From: Luzula sylvatica | Lineage: Eukaryota > Streptophyta > Magnoliopsida > Poales > Juncaceae | Length of the DNA stretch: 64,000 nucleotides | NCBI GenBank assembly: GCA_946800325.1 | Contig: OX326957.1 | Location: forward strand, 50,711,798-50,775,797 | Reading direction: 5' to 3' | Shown: positions 44,141-55,658 of the stretch, in pieces | How the letters are laid out: each line of letters opens with the position of its first letter | Numbering within the stretch: the first letter of the stretch is position 1 | Notes under the pieces: generated by a model | The model's input: only the letters and a program-made list of their open reading frames with translations | Database searches by the model: none | Told to the model about the DNA's origin: nothing | Made by a program: the position numbers and the translations under genes

Positions 44141-46354
44141 AAATTATCATTTTGAACTTTTGTTGAATAAGAGCAATGGATTAATTGACGCCTTGAATCG
44201 AGATGTAATTTCTCAGGTACACCTAAAAAAACTCAAGAATGCATTTATTATGTCTACATTGCGTGATTAAGTCCTAATTACTCATAAAGTAATTTTCAGT
44301 TAGGCCTTCGGTAAATTGATCAGATCTATATTTCAGTAAATATTTGAATTAGTTGTAATGTATTTTAATTTAGACCTAGAAATGCTCACCAGCAAGAACA
44401 TAGTACTTCAGTGTATTAAAGATTAGGGTGATGTGGCTCTCTGCAAAGACAGGAAATATGTGTAAGATTATCTAGAAACGATCAACTTTTACCTCTCGCT
44501 GCAACATCAGACACAGAAACGAAATAGAATCAGTTAACATTTATACTTTTACTAGATAAAGATGGCTAATTAGAAACTCCCCTTTTTTATAACAAAGAAG
44601 AAACCTCCGATCCGACATTCATGAGTTTCGAATGAAGAACGGAGACCTACACCTCGATTTTCTTCCCTTTTTTGATAAAAATATTCTGAAGAATGAAGAA
44701 TGAAGACCCACCCCTTGTTTCAGTCAGAATGAGTCTCCGAGACATTGGCTTCCGCCAACAGTGAACTACTAAGGATCACATGCCGCGCATATTCTACATT
44801 TAACCTGCAAATTTGCCTTAAAATGAATAAAAGCATATCAAATTAATTCTGCTAACACAATTTTTAACTTATTCTTTGCCTCCTTAGCTTGCCACGTCAA
44901 TTTCAATCCAATTGCCTTGATTTGGTGTTCTCAACTTTCATGGTAGTTTAAATCTACATTATGCAAACTAAAATATATCTTGTTTAAGACATTAAATTTA
45001 TCATAAAATCGAAAAATGTGTATATATTTGAGCTCTTTAATTAATCATATTTGATTAATTTGTAGAAAGATAATCTACAGTAACATGCATAAAATAATTG
45101 AAGCATTTTGGACCCATCGAATTTAAACGCGAGCACATTACTCTTTCAACGATGGCTATGCAATAACCAATCATGCTCTGTTCTAGAAAGAAATGCCTGG
45201 CATTTGGGGGCAATTCCTGTTTGAAAAGACATCTTGGTCTCTCGATTAATTATTAATTCTTGGATCGACGATTGAGGTCCAAAATAATTTGTCTTCTTGT
45301 ATTAAACCCTAATAATAAATTGATTCTTTTGCAGTTTCATCATTCAGAGCATTCATTATATATAAAGATAATTTCTTGGGTTTGAAATTAGAGTAGCAAT
45401 TAAATACATGAATAGTATTCCCAGCCCAGCAAGAAAAAGGAAAAAAGAAATATGCGGTACAGCTTTCGGTTCAGAATATACAGTTCATCAATCACATTCA
45501 AAATCCAACAAAATCAAGACCAAATCCAACGGTGGATTCTACGCCAGTTTTATTCTTCGTTCTTTCCCTTCTATTAAGTACGATGTCACGTCAATATTGG
45601 GTATATATGAAAATAAACATATTGATATAACATCAGACATGGACTAGCAATAACTCGTGCAATAATTGCGCGGGACTTCATATTTTTTTTACATTTTTTT
45701 TTATAATTTGTTTAAATAAAATTTGCACGGGTACTTTTTAAACTCAATTATATAATCATGATATGTTTGCAAATATATTGATGTCAATATAAACATTATA
45801 ATTAATAAGGGTCCATGAAATTGGTACATCATTATAAAAATTAAACAAAATAAATAAAAATAACATGTTATAATTCAAACAAAATTAAGTTTCAAAATAA
45901 ATAAAAGAAAACCATGAATAATACACATAAAATCGAAATATATATTTAAAATATTATCGCTTAACATAGAAAATATTATTTTTATTTTTAAAAAAAAATA
46001 CAATTTTAAATTATATCATAAGAAATGAACAATTGAGCCATAATTTCATACGGGAATTATATATGGAGTCTACAATAACACAAAAATAACATCCTTGATG
46101 AAGGTGCAAGAGATGACTAAGTAGGTTGATTAGTATTATTGATTGACTCAGTTAATGATTTAATTGACTATTTAATTGAATTGACACGTCAATTAATATC
46201 TATTAATATTAACATATTATAAATTATTGATGTGTTAATGAAATGCGTCAATTAAAAATGTTAATCAATTTATTTAGTTACCCCATCAAAGATATTGTGA
46301 TGAGTTTGCGAAACAATTATATTTTTCTTTCATACATTAGTAAAATTTGGGCTG

Positions 46355-46385
<31 letters not shown>

Positions 46386-46904
46386 TGGCCACGTGTCATG
46401 ATGTAGTGTTTGGCTTAGAAATATATCTATTGAAAGATTAGGGGAAAAAATTTCAAACATAAGTTCAGTGCCTCAGTTTTCAACAACGGTTTGGGTAGGA
46501 AACAGTGGCCATATAAAAACCCATGGAATTGAATCCTATGGGAGCCGAACCCAGAAAATGTGAGTCATTTACAAAACTTACCTCCGAGGTAATTCCATGT
46601 CTAAGTTTTGTGTTCCATTAAAATAGTGGATTAAAATTAAGTTCCCCAAGAATTAAAATGTGTAGTGTAACAGTGTTCGATTGGGTTTTGTGTTTCTCAA
46701 CTCGAAGAAACCAAGAAAATCAAGGGGAAGAAGTTTAGGTTTCAAACCTTACCTCCAAGTGGATTTTTTGGGAGGAAGACAAGTTATATAAAGTATGGAT
46801 TGTTAGTATAATTATTAAATTAATTCATCCATAGCTTTCAAGAGACAACGTACAAGATACAACATATAAATTTATTCATGCAAATAATGCATGAATAATG
46901 CATG
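44141..46904. other. Spacer without a recognised gene
   Basis: AT-rich DNA with an A-run at about 46360-46383. An isolated 79-residue frame at 45408-45647 is lysine- and serine-rich and has no recognisable domain; it is not called. The repeated TTAATTGA words near 46140-46270 are low-complexity. Confidence 0.4.
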
Positions 46905-47022
46905 AATATAACCACACAATCCAATTATAAATTTTCATGATATATGTTTTTTATTTTTTATTGAACCAATTAGGTTGTGTGTATTGACATCAAAATTTAT
47001 AATTGGATTGTGTGGTTATATT
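46905..47022. repeat. Foldback hairpin, 31-bp perfect inverted repeat
   Basis: The arm at 46905-46935 (AATATAACCACACAATCC...) is the exact reverse complement of 46992-47022. The 56-base loop is AT-rich. A transcript would form a stable 31-bp stem. The size suits a small foldback MITE or a small-RNA precursor. No target duplication was identified. It lies about 275 bp upstream of LINE B ORF1. Confidence 0.9.
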
Positions 47023-47296
47023 ATTACTCATCGCTTCCGTTCTTGGTGATAGAGTTATCACGAACTTTAAGAGGAAAATTGGTCTCACTCTAAACAGAAG
47101 CAATGGCGAGTAGCAATGGCGAGTAGCAATGGCGAGTAGCCTTCCCCCTTCCCCCTGTCTCCTGTCTCCCTTCCCTTCTCCTGTCTCACTCTCATACTCT
47201 AATCTCTTCTAGCTACAATTTCCTCTGCTTTCTTCCTATTCTCTTCCTCTTATATCCTCAGCTACCTCTTCCCGTTAAACTCTCTGTCAAATCGAC

Positions 47297-49474
47297 ATGG
47301 AAATTTCTCTGATTACGTTTCCTTCCCCTCAAGAAAGACCAGCTCGTGGTAGGATCTTCATTGAAGATTCACCGGAGCACAACGCCATTCTCCAACAGCT
47401 CCATTTTTCGGTCGTCATTCAGATGCGGAACCCTATTCCGCAGATGGAACTCACTGAGATCCTTGCTAATCATTACGGTGGAGTTAATGGTGACTACAGA
47501 CTTCTCAACATTGGTCCATTATCGTACCTCCTGCAGCTGCCGGGACCTCTTAGTCAAGTTCGTATTCTCTCTAATGTCCCACAGTGGTTTCGACTGGCGG
47601 GTATAAGCATCTTTCAATGGAACCAGGGTATGGATTCTTCCCGATTGGAACCGGAAACCATTCTCCATTTGAAAATCAGCCAATTTCCTTTACACTGCTG
47701 GAGCTCGAATATAATTTCCAAAATGGTTCTCAATTTTGGTTTTTTGGAATCAATTAATGAAGAAGACTGGACTGGTAATCAACGTGAATCACTAAGAATC
47801 GTGGTTCGAGTTGCTCACCGGAATAACGTGCCGAGAGAACAAGTTGTAGGAGTGGGTTCGCATTGGTCTCTCTGTCGAATAGAGATTGAAGACGAAGCAT
47901 TTGTTCAAGACACAGTAGTTGAAGAAGAAATTATAGTAGGAGCAGATGAATCTATGGCGACTCTAGACCCGTTAATTCTAGAGCCGGTACTCCCTCAGAT
48001 GCCAGAGATACAGCCTCTATCTCCCCATCCAGAACTAGATTCAGATAATGAAGAGGCAACGAATATTCCATTACAAGCGTTATCTAAGGAAGCAACAATG
48101 GTAGACTCACAACTAGCTACACCTTATCTAGCCACACTAAATCATCCTGCCTCTGGTGTCAAAAAGACAAGAAGCAAATTACTGTCCACTAATATTCAGT
48201 CCACGGAATATTCCATTACCACAAAAACTTACCACGTATCAACACGAGCAGCTGAAGACAAACCCATGAGAACCCCAATGAGTAGACAAGCACTAGTACG
48301 TACTGACACCCATAACGGAAATATTTGCCCTTCCTCACCTTCATTACTAGGTCCAATCCCCATGAATAAGAACCTTCCGATTAATCTCTCTCTCTCCACA
48401 AAATCTCTTATTCTACCCACTGGAAAGACAAATCTCATTTCAACTCATTCCCCTTATCCCAAAACCATGGCTTCTTCTCAATCATCGGGCAAGGGCAAGA
48501 ACCCACTTATTTCCATGGACGACGAGCTTATTAAAAGAATGGCTAGTATTCACATGCCGCAAGGAATGCACTCCAAACCGATTACCATCTCCGAGCAAGG
48601 AATCTCAAAACGCAACTGGGGTAATACGGTGCTAGTGAAGTGCTTCACGGAGAAGCCCATCTTTACCTCAACTCTATATCCAAATCTCATCAGATCATGG
48701 AATGTTGACCCAGGGTGCAACTTTGTAGAAATGGGAGGAGGAGTGTTTGTAGCGGAATTGGGAGATAACGAGGAGGTTAACAGGGTTCTCGATAAGGGGC
48801 CGTGGCAATACAGGCAAGATCTCGTGGTAGCAAAAAAAGTTAATAACGAGGAAGAACTCGCCAAGGAAACTTTCGAGTTTGTCGACGCTTGGGTGCAACT
48901 TCATTGTGGAAGATTTGAATCACTATCTCCAAATGGTATCCTCGAGATTGCACAAGCTATTGGCAAGACTAAATCGGATCCGATTCAGGGTTTTATTAAT
49001 GGCAAGCAGTTCTTCAAGGTCCGTACCCAAATCACGGTGTCTACGCCACTCAAAGATAGGATGGATACATTGCTGCCTTCTGGAGATGTATTCCCGGTTT
49101 ATTTTGTTTATGAAAAAATCCACAGGATTTGCACCTTCTGTGGATTGATTGGTCATGATGTGAGTGGTTGCAAGGACCATGCGAGACTTCTCGACCTATG
49201 CAACTCACAAAACCCCCCCCCAGAGATGATTACATCGATAATTTCCAAAAGATTGGGACGCTGGATGATGGAAACAGCACTTGTCCCGAGATTCTCAAGA
49301 TCTTCCCGAGCTAATGCAAGCTCTTTCTCTTCTAAATTTCATATGAACGGGAAACGAAACACTACGGAAGAAGCATCGGACTCTTTAAGTCTGACGATCT
49401 CTGGTACAACAATCCCTTGCTCCTCTACCAAGAGAGCCAAAGCGATGGACCCTCCGGGGCCATCGCTCCAATAA
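47297..49474 (+). CDS. LINE B ORF1, DUF4283 and zinc-knuckle protein
   Basis: This frame encodes 725 residues. The N-terminal ~200 residues are unrecognised and are followed by a long Ser/Thr/Pro-rich linker. A DUF4283-type segment at about 430-550 contains NWGNTVLVKCFTEKP and GPWQYRQDLVVAKK. A zf-CCHC_4 knuckle near residue 610 reads C-x2-C-x4-H-x4-C (CTFCGLIGHDVSGC). This arrangement is typical of ORF1 in plant LINEs whose ORF2 carries RNase H; the protein should bind element RNA. Its TAA stop (49472-49474) shares its last A with the ORF2 ATG, giving TAATG. The start is the first ATG after the CT-rich leader. Confidence 0.88.
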   Translation: MEISLITFPSPQERPARGRIFIEDSPEHNAILQQLHFSVVIQMRNPIPQMELTEILANHYGGVNGDYRLLNIGPLSYLLQLPGPLSQVRILSNVPQWFRLAGISIFQWNQGMDSSRLEPETILHLKISQFPLHCWSSNIISKMVLNFGFLESINEEDWTGNQRESLRIVVRVAHRNNVPREQVVGVGSHWSLCRIEIEDEAFVQDTVVEEEIIVGADESMATLDPLILEPVLPQMPEIQPLSPHPELDSDNEEATNIPLQALSKEATMVDSQLATPYLATLNHPASGVKKTRSKLLSTNIQSTEYSITTKTYHVSTRAAEDKPMRTPMSRQALVRTDTHNGNICPSSPSLLGPIPMNKNLPINLSLSTKSLILPTGKTNLISTHSPYPKTMASSQSSGKGKNPLISMDDELIKRMASIHMPQGMHSKPITISEQGISKRNWGNTVLVKCFTEKPIFTSTLYPNLIRSWNVDPGCNFVEMGGGVFVAELGDNEEVNRVLDKGPWQYRQDLVVAKKVNNEEELAKETFEFVDAWVQLHCGRFESLSPNGILEIAQAIGKTKSDPIQGFINGKQFFKVRTQITVSTPLKDRMDTLLPSGDVFPVYFVYEKIHRICTFCGLIGHDVSGCKDHARLLDLCNSQNPPPEMITSIISKRLGRWMMETALVPRFSRSSRANASSFSSKFHMNGKRNTTEEASDSLSLTISGTTIPCSSTKRAKAMDPPGPSLQ

Positions 49475-52400
49475 TGCATCTCTTTGCTTGGAACGGCCGG
49501 GGTTGTGGAGGTCCGGCGACTATTCGTTCCATCAATCGTTATCTCCGCTGCGCTTGTATCGATCTCGCGTTTATCTCCGATACAAGATGTAACGTCTCGA
49601 AATCTAACCACCTCACCTCTCTCATTCACCTGGATCAGCGGTTTATAGTCCCGGCGACGGGGCATTCTGGCGGTTTATGGCTTTTATGGAAGTCTTCCTT
49701 GAACGTAGAAATTATTCACTCTGACAGATATTTCATAGTAGCACGAGTTAGAAATAATCCGAGTCAAGCTCCATGGATTCTTTTTGCGCTCTATGGGGAT
49801 CCACACCATCTCAATAACCAATACATATGGAATGCAATGGCTTTTTATAATGGATTGCCAAATATGGGGTTCCTAGCAGTAGGTGACTTTAATGCAACTA
49901 TATCCACTCTGGAAAAATGGGGAGGTAATAGTAATATATGTGATGCTAACATGATAGGCTTTTCTGAGATGATTGAAGATTTGGGCCTGATTGATTTGGG
50001 TTACTCCGGCCCTGCATATACTTGGTCCAATAGGCAATTTACTGGAAATTTAATTATGAAGCGTCTGGATCGAGCGATAGCAAATCAGCAGTGGATTAAT
50101 AGTTTCCCTAATACCCAAGTATTACACCTTCCTCAATTGAAGAGTGACCATAATCCCCTGTTAATTAAATGCAGTAACCACGTGGGCCCTTATCCTAAAT
50201 CTTTTCATATTGAAGCTTGGTGGTACAAGATGAATTCTTTTCAAAACATGGTGAACTCTGCGTGGGAGGAAAAAGCGGCAAGCAGTTGGGATACTGGTAT
50301 CGCCGAGATGAAAGCTCAAATTGGAAGATGGGCAAAAGTTTACAGTTTTAACCCTGATAAACGATTGACCCAGATTGAAGAAAGATTAAAGCAAATCCAG
50401 ATTCAATTACCTATAAACCCTACATTTTTCGGTAACCAGCTCAATTTGCTTCAAAACATGCACTCTGAATGCCTATACTTTCAACATCTGTTTTGGGCTC
50501 AGCGGTCTAGACTACAATGGGCCGAATTTGGTGATCTTAATACCAAATTTTACCACGCCTCCACTATGAATAGAAGACGCTCTAATAAAATACAGGCTAT
50601 TCGAGATAATTCAGGTTTATGGGTTACGAATATGAACGAAATTAGAAGATGCTTTGTTAGTACATATAAAGAGTTGTATACTACTTCGAATCCGGTGGCG
50701 ATACAAGAGGTAATTCATGAGAATATCCTCAATAGCATACCTAAAATAACGAGTCAGCAGGCACAGTCTCTGGAAATTGGGCCTGGGCCTGAAGAGATCT
50801 TTAAAGTGGTTAAAGAGATGGGCCCGGATAAGGCTCCTGGGCCGGAAGGCATCCATGCCAAATTTTTTCAGCAGAACTGGAATAAAGTCAAGGATCTTTT
50901 GCTAAAAACAACTCAGGATTTCTTCACCAATGGCTTATCTCCATCAAGCTTTGGAGATACGAAGATCACGCTAATTCCAAAAATTGAACATCCTTCCGCC
51001 ATAAATGATTACCGTCCTATAAGCCTTTGCAACTTTCTTTACAAAGTAATCGCAAAAACTCTAGCCTCCAGACTCAAACCCCTTCTGTCTGATATTATAT
51101 CCATTAACCAAACCGGTTTCGTTCCGGGGAGATTAATTCAGGATAATCTAATTTTGCACGAAGAGGTATTACACTCATTTCATACACAGGATACCATTAA
51201 ACCATCCTTTGCGATCAAGGTGGATTTACGGAAAGCTTTTGATGTTTTAGAATGGCCATTTATTGAGGAGATGCTTCGTCGCTTTAATCTCCCACAGAAA
51301 TTCATTGAATGGATAATTATATGTATAAAATCTCCTCGGTACTCGTTTAACTTGGGAAAGAACAATAACGCATTCTTTAAACCGATGCGTGGAATTCGCC
51401 AAGGGTGCCCCTTATCCCCTTTTATCTTTATCATGGCGACTGAGCTTCTCTCACAGATGATTTTGTATAGACAAAATCAGAGTAATATAAAGGGGGTCTG
51501 TTTAGGCAGAACTGGACCCTCCTTTACGCATTCCATGTTCGCAGATGATTTAGTTCTTTATGGGGAATCATCTATTAAAGAAGCTCAAGAATTCAAGGAA
51601 TTGATGGATAGCTTTAGTAGGGTATCGGGTCTTACTATGAACCCATCTAAAACAAAAATCTGGTTCACAAAGACGACACCACAACAAACAAGGAACGACA
51701 TAAAGGCAATCTTTGGAGGCCTCGATGCCGGAAGATCTGAATCCTATCTTGGAATTCAGGTCAGAATGGGCAGAACCCTAGTTTCAGACTATGATTTTCT
51801 GGTGAATAGAATACAGCAGAAATTGGCGGGATGGAAAAGAAAAATCCTTTCTCAAGCAGGTCGTTTGGTGTTAATTAGAGCTTGTCTGCAAGCGATTCCG
51901 AGCTATTATATGTCCATTCGAGAAATTCCTTTAACGGTTATAAATAGAATAAACTCCATAATAAAGAAATTTTTCTGGGGCTCGAAAGCAGATTCAAATA
52001 GATATATGGCATGGATCTCATGGAATGTCATTACTCAGGAAAAAAATTGTGGAGGATTAAACATTAAAAACTTGCAATTACTGAATAAAGCCCTTGTTTT
52101 TAAACATTTATGGATGTTCTTATCGGGTAATACCCGGTTATGGGTAGCGCAGGTCAAAGCTAAATACACACCAAGATCTACGTTCTGGGACAGTAAGCGA
52201 AACCACTCTATGTCTTCGATGTGGAGATCTTTTTTAAATTTTAGAGAATGGATACAAGAGGATTGTACTTGGGTATTAGGGGACGGAAGATTATGCAGAG
52301 CAATTGGCCATCCATGGTTTCAAGGAGGTATGGAAAGGAAACCAATAAATACTTATGAAAGAAATTTGGTAGTCAGAGATCTATATGACGATTCAATGAA

Positions 52401-53556
52401 TGATTGGAATTGGGAACTTCTCAACTCTCTTTTCACGCAATCACAAATCATGAGCATTACACATGTGGCCTTTGATCCACTTAACTCAAATGGAATTATG
52501 GATAAGATTATTTGGATAAAGTCAAACAATGGTAATCCTAAAACAAGAGAGGTTTACTCTCTTCTATGGGATAACAGAATATCACTCAATCATGCTCTCC
52601 ATACAGATTGTAACCCGATTTGGAACTTAATTTGGGAAATTAAGGGGCTACGCCCGAGGATAAAACTGTGTATATGGAGAGTTTTACATGATGCCTTGCC
52701 AACAAGAGAAAAGCTTCACCAAAGAATTCCGGAAATAATCCCTAGGTGTCCAATGTGTAATCAGGAAAATGAATCGGTTTTTCATCTTTTTTTAGAATGT
52801 CCTGTTGTACGTAACCTATGGGGATTGCTCCATATTCCTATAAACACAGAGGGCAATGAGGTGTGCTCTGTCTCTCACATACGGGAATGGCTTAACAAAT
52901 CTGACTCAGATAAACTACCATTAAGGTGTATTGCTGTATGGTACTGGTGGAAGTGTAGAAATGAGGTAGTTTTTAAAAATAAATCAATTAACTACTCCTG
53001 GGCACTAAAATGTATTAATGAGGAATACCAAGCCACCAAATTGAGAGCCAATTCTAAATCCTTACTATCGATAACAAATGAATCTATACCCCTGACGTCC
53101 AGCAAACTCTCTTGCTTCACGGATTACTCTGGCGACGGCTCTAATAATTGTGGCTATGCCTTCATTGTAAAAGATGTTTTCAATAAAACTATCCACACCA
53201 AGGCTTATGGATTCCAAGGTATCTTGCAACCAATTGAAGGGGAATGTTTAGCGATGCTTAACGCAATGAAATACGTTGTTGAAAACAATCCCGAGACGAG
53301 GTGTGTATTTTATTCTGACAATAGCGAGCTTATCCAGCTATTGCGTACTGTATCAGACCCGAACCGAGTGGAGCCGTCTCGATGGGAAGCAACACAAAGA
53401 GCTAGAGATTGTGTTCTGTGGAAGAGGCGATTAAAAGATCCCACATTTCAATGGATCCCAAGAGAACTCAATACGGAGTCGGATCAATTGGCAAATATGG
53501 CCAGAATCTTGCAAACAAATTATGAGGATCAGGTGTTCCCCGTTCTTTTACGCTGA
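49474..53556 (+). CDS. LINE B ORF2, endonuclease, reverse transcriptase and RNase H
   Basis: From the ATG at 49474 it has 1360 residues. An upstream TTG would add 19 residues and is not preferred. Domains are: AP-type endonuclease (WNGRG at the start, SDTR near 35, GDFNAT near 135, SDHNPLL near 220), and reverse transcriptase with KAPGPEGIHAKFF, DYRPISLCN, KVDLRKAFDVLEW, GIRQGCPLSPF and F-A-D-D near residue 690. A zf-RVT domain with CPMC and HLFLEC precedes a C-terminal RNase H (FTDYSGDG, EGECLAML, YSDNS, ESDQLANMA), with the D-E-D-D residues present. The glutamate usual in the second endonuclease motif is aspartate here. Otherwise it looks functional. Confidence 0.92.
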   Translation: MHLFAWNGRGCGGPATIRSINRYLRCACIDLAFISDTRCNVSKSNHLTSLIHLDQRFIVPATGHSGGLWLLWKSSLNVEIIHSDRYFIVARVRNNPSQAPWILFALYGDPHHLNNQYIWNAMAFYNGLPNMGFLAVGDFNATISTLEKWGGNSNICDANMIGFSEMIEDLGLIDLGYSGPAYTWSNRQFTGNLIMKRLDRAIANQQWINSFPNTQVLHLPQLKSDHNPLLIKCSNHVGPYPKSFHIEAWWYKMNSFQNMVNSAWEEKAASSWDTGIAEMKAQIGRWAKVYSFNPDKRLTQIEERLKQIQIQLPINPTFFGNQLNLLQNMHSECLYFQHLFWAQRSRLQWAEFGDLNTKFYHASTMNRRRSNKIQAIRDNSGLWVTNMNEIRRCFVSTYKELYTTSNPVAIQEVIHENILNSIPKITSQQAQSLEIGPGPEEIFKVVKEMGPDKAPGPEGIHAKFFQQNWNKVKDLLLKTTQDFFTNGLSPSSFGDTKITLIPKIEHPSAINDYRPISLCNFLYKVIAKTLASRLKPLLSDIISINQTGFVPGRLIQDNLILHEEVLHSFHTQDTIKPSFAIKVDLRKAFDVLEWPFIEEMLRRFNLPQKFIEWIIICIKSPRYSFNLGKNNNAFFKPMRGIRQGCPLSPFIFIMATELLSQMILYRQNQSNIKGVCLGRTGPSFTHSMFADDLVLYGESSIKEAQEFKELMDSFSRVSGLTMNPSKTKIWFTKTTPQQTRNDIKAIFGGLDAGRSESYLGIQVRMGRTLVSDYDFLVNRIQQKLAGWKRKILSQAGRLVLIRACLQAIPSYYMSIREIPLTVINRINSIIKKFFWGSKADSNRYMAWISWNVITQEKNCGGLNIKNLQLLNKALVFKHLWMFLSGNTRLWVAQVKAKYTPRSTFWDSKRNHSMSSMWRSFLNFREWIQEDCTWVLGDGRLCRAIGHPWFQGGMERKPINTYERNLVVRDLYDDSMNDWNWELLNSLFTQSQIMSITHVAFDPLNSNGIMDKIIWIKSNNGNPKTREVYSLLWDNRISLNHALHTDCNPIWNLIWEIKGLRPRIKLCIWRVLHDALPTREKLHQRIPEIIPRCPMCNQENESVFHLFLECPVVRNLWGLLHIPINTEGNEVCSVSHIREWLNKSDSDKLPLRCIAVWYWWKCRNEVVFKNKSINYSWALKCINEEYQATKLRANSKSLLSITNESIPLTSSKLSCFTDYSGDGSNNCGYAFIVKDVFNKTIHTKAYGFQGILQPIEGECLAMLNAMKYVVENNPETRCVFYSDNSELIQLLRTVSDPNRVEPSRWEATQRARDCVLWKRRLKDPTFQWIPRELNTESDQLANMARILQTNYEDQVFPVLLR

Positions 53557-53770
53557 CACCAAACATCCTACGTCGGGAATGGGAAGTTTCAACTTTCCTT
53601 TGTTTAATCTTGCAGCGGAGTTTTTTTTCCTTTGAATTAGTTGTTTTTCTTCTTAGTTTGATTTAGTTTTCTTCTTAGTTTTCATTCTGCTGATTTGGTA
53701 GTTTTGTTTTCTTTGAACATTGTAATGGCTGCAAGTCTTTTCATTTAATATATACCTACGGGTTTTTAAT

Positions 53771-53804
<34 letters not shown>

Positions 53805-53805
<1 letters not shown>

Positions 53806-54847
53806 ATTCAAAAATGTCAGGGTCCGTTTAGGAACTAGAATTTGGGTGGGGAATGGAATTAAAATATTCCAAATATGCAAATTTGGTGTAGGATGAAATG
53901 GAATTGGAAAATTCATGATCCTATAATTCCACAAAAGTTGGGTGTCAACGTCAAGGTAGAGAAAATTTTCATCACCTCAAATTATTTGATACTTTATTAT
54001 AACATATTAAACTTATTAGATAGTGTCAACGAATTAGTGAATTTTCGACCTATTAGTGTTGTTATCGAAACTATTAAAATTATTAGGAAACCGACTTCAA
54101 ATGAAATATTTAGTCCACTTTATTCAAACAACCTTCACAAAAAATCGTTTTATAATGAAAACCGTTGAGTAGCGAAGCGGAATTATAACAATAATTTTAT
54201 TAAACACTCAAATATTCTTACAATATTTTTCTACTACTCAAATATCACACCTCCAACTAACTACTAGACTCTTACTACACTCTTTCTTTGAGAGGACTCT
54301 TTGTTTAGTGGCTTGATGCAAAATGAGGATCAAGACCACCTATTTATACTAGGGAATAGAGAATTCTAGACACAAGATATTTGTATGAAAATATCTAGAG
54401 ACAAGATATTTTGAGCATGTCTCTAGAGAAATTCTTATTTTTGGGTTGGGCCAAGTTAGTGTTGTAATTTTAACAAAAACGTACCTCACAATCCGAGAAG
54501 TAATATTTAATTATCACAAGAAGAAAATACCCGTATTATTTTTTAAAATCGATTTTGCAAAATATTCGACTCGGTGGATTGGATATATCTTCTCTATCAC
54601 ATGAAATCAAAAAAATTCCCAGATAAAAAGATATTTTGCATCCGTAATATAGTAATATCGTCTAGCTTTGGCATTAAGACTAACCAATTTTTCATATAGA
54701 GAGGACAAGACAAGTGTACTAGGGGACATGGTATCGTTAAATCTTAAATGAGATAGTATTGTCAAAACCAAAATACGATGAGTGCACTTGGACGATCACC
54801 TTAAACGATTTATATGGTAGTTTTTTTGTCACGTGACATTCACCTAG
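53805..54847. other. Spacer with LTR-like remnant
   Basis: Bases 53820-53930 carry GGAATGGAATT-type words of a common degenerate repeat. About 54176-54480 look like part of an LTR in minus orientation, with a CCTATTTATACTAGG box near 54340 and a pyrimidine-rich stretch, but ends could not be set. No gene is present. Confidence 0.4.
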
Positions 54848-54855
54848 CGGACAAA

Positions 54856-55147
54856 CAGGGGCGGATCCAGGATCCATATATAGGGGGGCCGGATTTTATA
54901 GGGGGGGCCGAAATAAAAAATAAATCAAAATATGTGCCTTGAGGGTCTTGAACTCAAGACCTCCAATCTCCCAAACAACAACTTTACCACTAGACTACAC
55001 TAATCTTTGTGAAATACTTACAAATTTATCATATTTATCACTTTCCAAAAAAACAAAATCACCTCATTTTATCGCTAATATATCGGTTTCCGATATCATA
55101 GGGGGGGCCGGGCCTCCCGCTCGCCCCCCCCCCTAGATCCGCCCCTG
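54856..55147 (-). mobile_element. hAT-type MITE, copy 3, with tRNA-like Pol III boxes
   Basis: The inverted ends CAGGGGCGGATC and GATCCGCCCCTG are flanked by the perfect 8-bp duplication CGGACAAA (54848-54855 and 55148-55155). It is 292 bp long and nearly identical to the copy at 19010. The A box TAGTCTAGTGG is at 54987-54997 and the B box GTTCAAGAC at 54945-54953, on the minus strand, 33 nt apart. Confidence 0.92.
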
Positions 55148-55394
55148 CGGACAAACATTTTTTTCTTGAAGATCAAAAAAAAATGAAATAGTTTTATTCA
55201 TATTCAATCTTCAATAATCCATTAAATCACAAGATAAACAATCATTTTTTATTAAAGACGTAACAGAAATGGAAGAGTTTTATTCATATTCAATCTTCGA
55301 TAATTCATTAAATTCCAATCGGAAATGGACGTAAAGTAGTATTGTCTCAACAACTTCCGCTTCGATAGAGTCTGACACCATATATAACTGGAGT

Positions 55395-55658
55395 AATATA
55401 ATATGAAAGACAAAAGTCCCATTGAAAGTGAAGATATTCATGTGGCTCCTTATCATAAACAAGCTCCTCGTGATGGAGAATTTACGCAAACAAATTTGGT
55501 CTCAAAACAATAGTTGTGTATTTTGTGGTCAATCAACCTTTGAAAGTACACATCATTTGTTCATCGTTTGTCCTTATGCAAATAAATTATGGAATATTTT
55601 ATTTAGGTCGTTAAATATACAAGAGAATTTTGGGAGAAATCACTTACTACGAGAATGA
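55395..55658 (+). pseudogene. LINE zf-RVT domain fragment
   Basis: A short open stretch encodes the zinc-binding domain of a LINE ORF2: VPLKVKIFMWLLIINKLL, then CVFCGQ and HLFIVCPYANKLW. Its frame is open upstream of 55422, and no ATG is credible. The rest of ORF2 is gone and no tail or duplication could be found, so it is an old remnant, closer to LINE A than LINE B in codon bias. Confidence 0.8.

Larger units (their letters stand above)
47023..53804 (+). mobile_element. LINE B: L1-type retrotransposon with RNase H
   Basis: Two intact ORFs (47297-49474 and 49474-53556) are followed by a 215-bp 3' UTR and an A33 tail at 53772-53804. The 5' end is uncertain: a CT-rich leader precedes ORF1, with three 13-bp units AGCAATGGCGAGT at 47099-47137, each holding an ATG. 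No convincing target duplication was found for the bases after the tail, so the 5' boundary is approximate. Confidence 0.88.

Noticed and set aside
45408..45647. 79-residue frame
   Set aside because: No recognisable domain, no splice or promoter context, and single occurrence.
49417..49473. TTG start for LINE B ORF2
   Set aside because: The ATG at 49474 fits the endonuclease start and forms the TAATG junction.
47023..53804. Target duplication for LINE B
   Set aside because: The sequence after the tail (CATTCAAAAATGTC) was not found upstream of the 5' UTR by eye.
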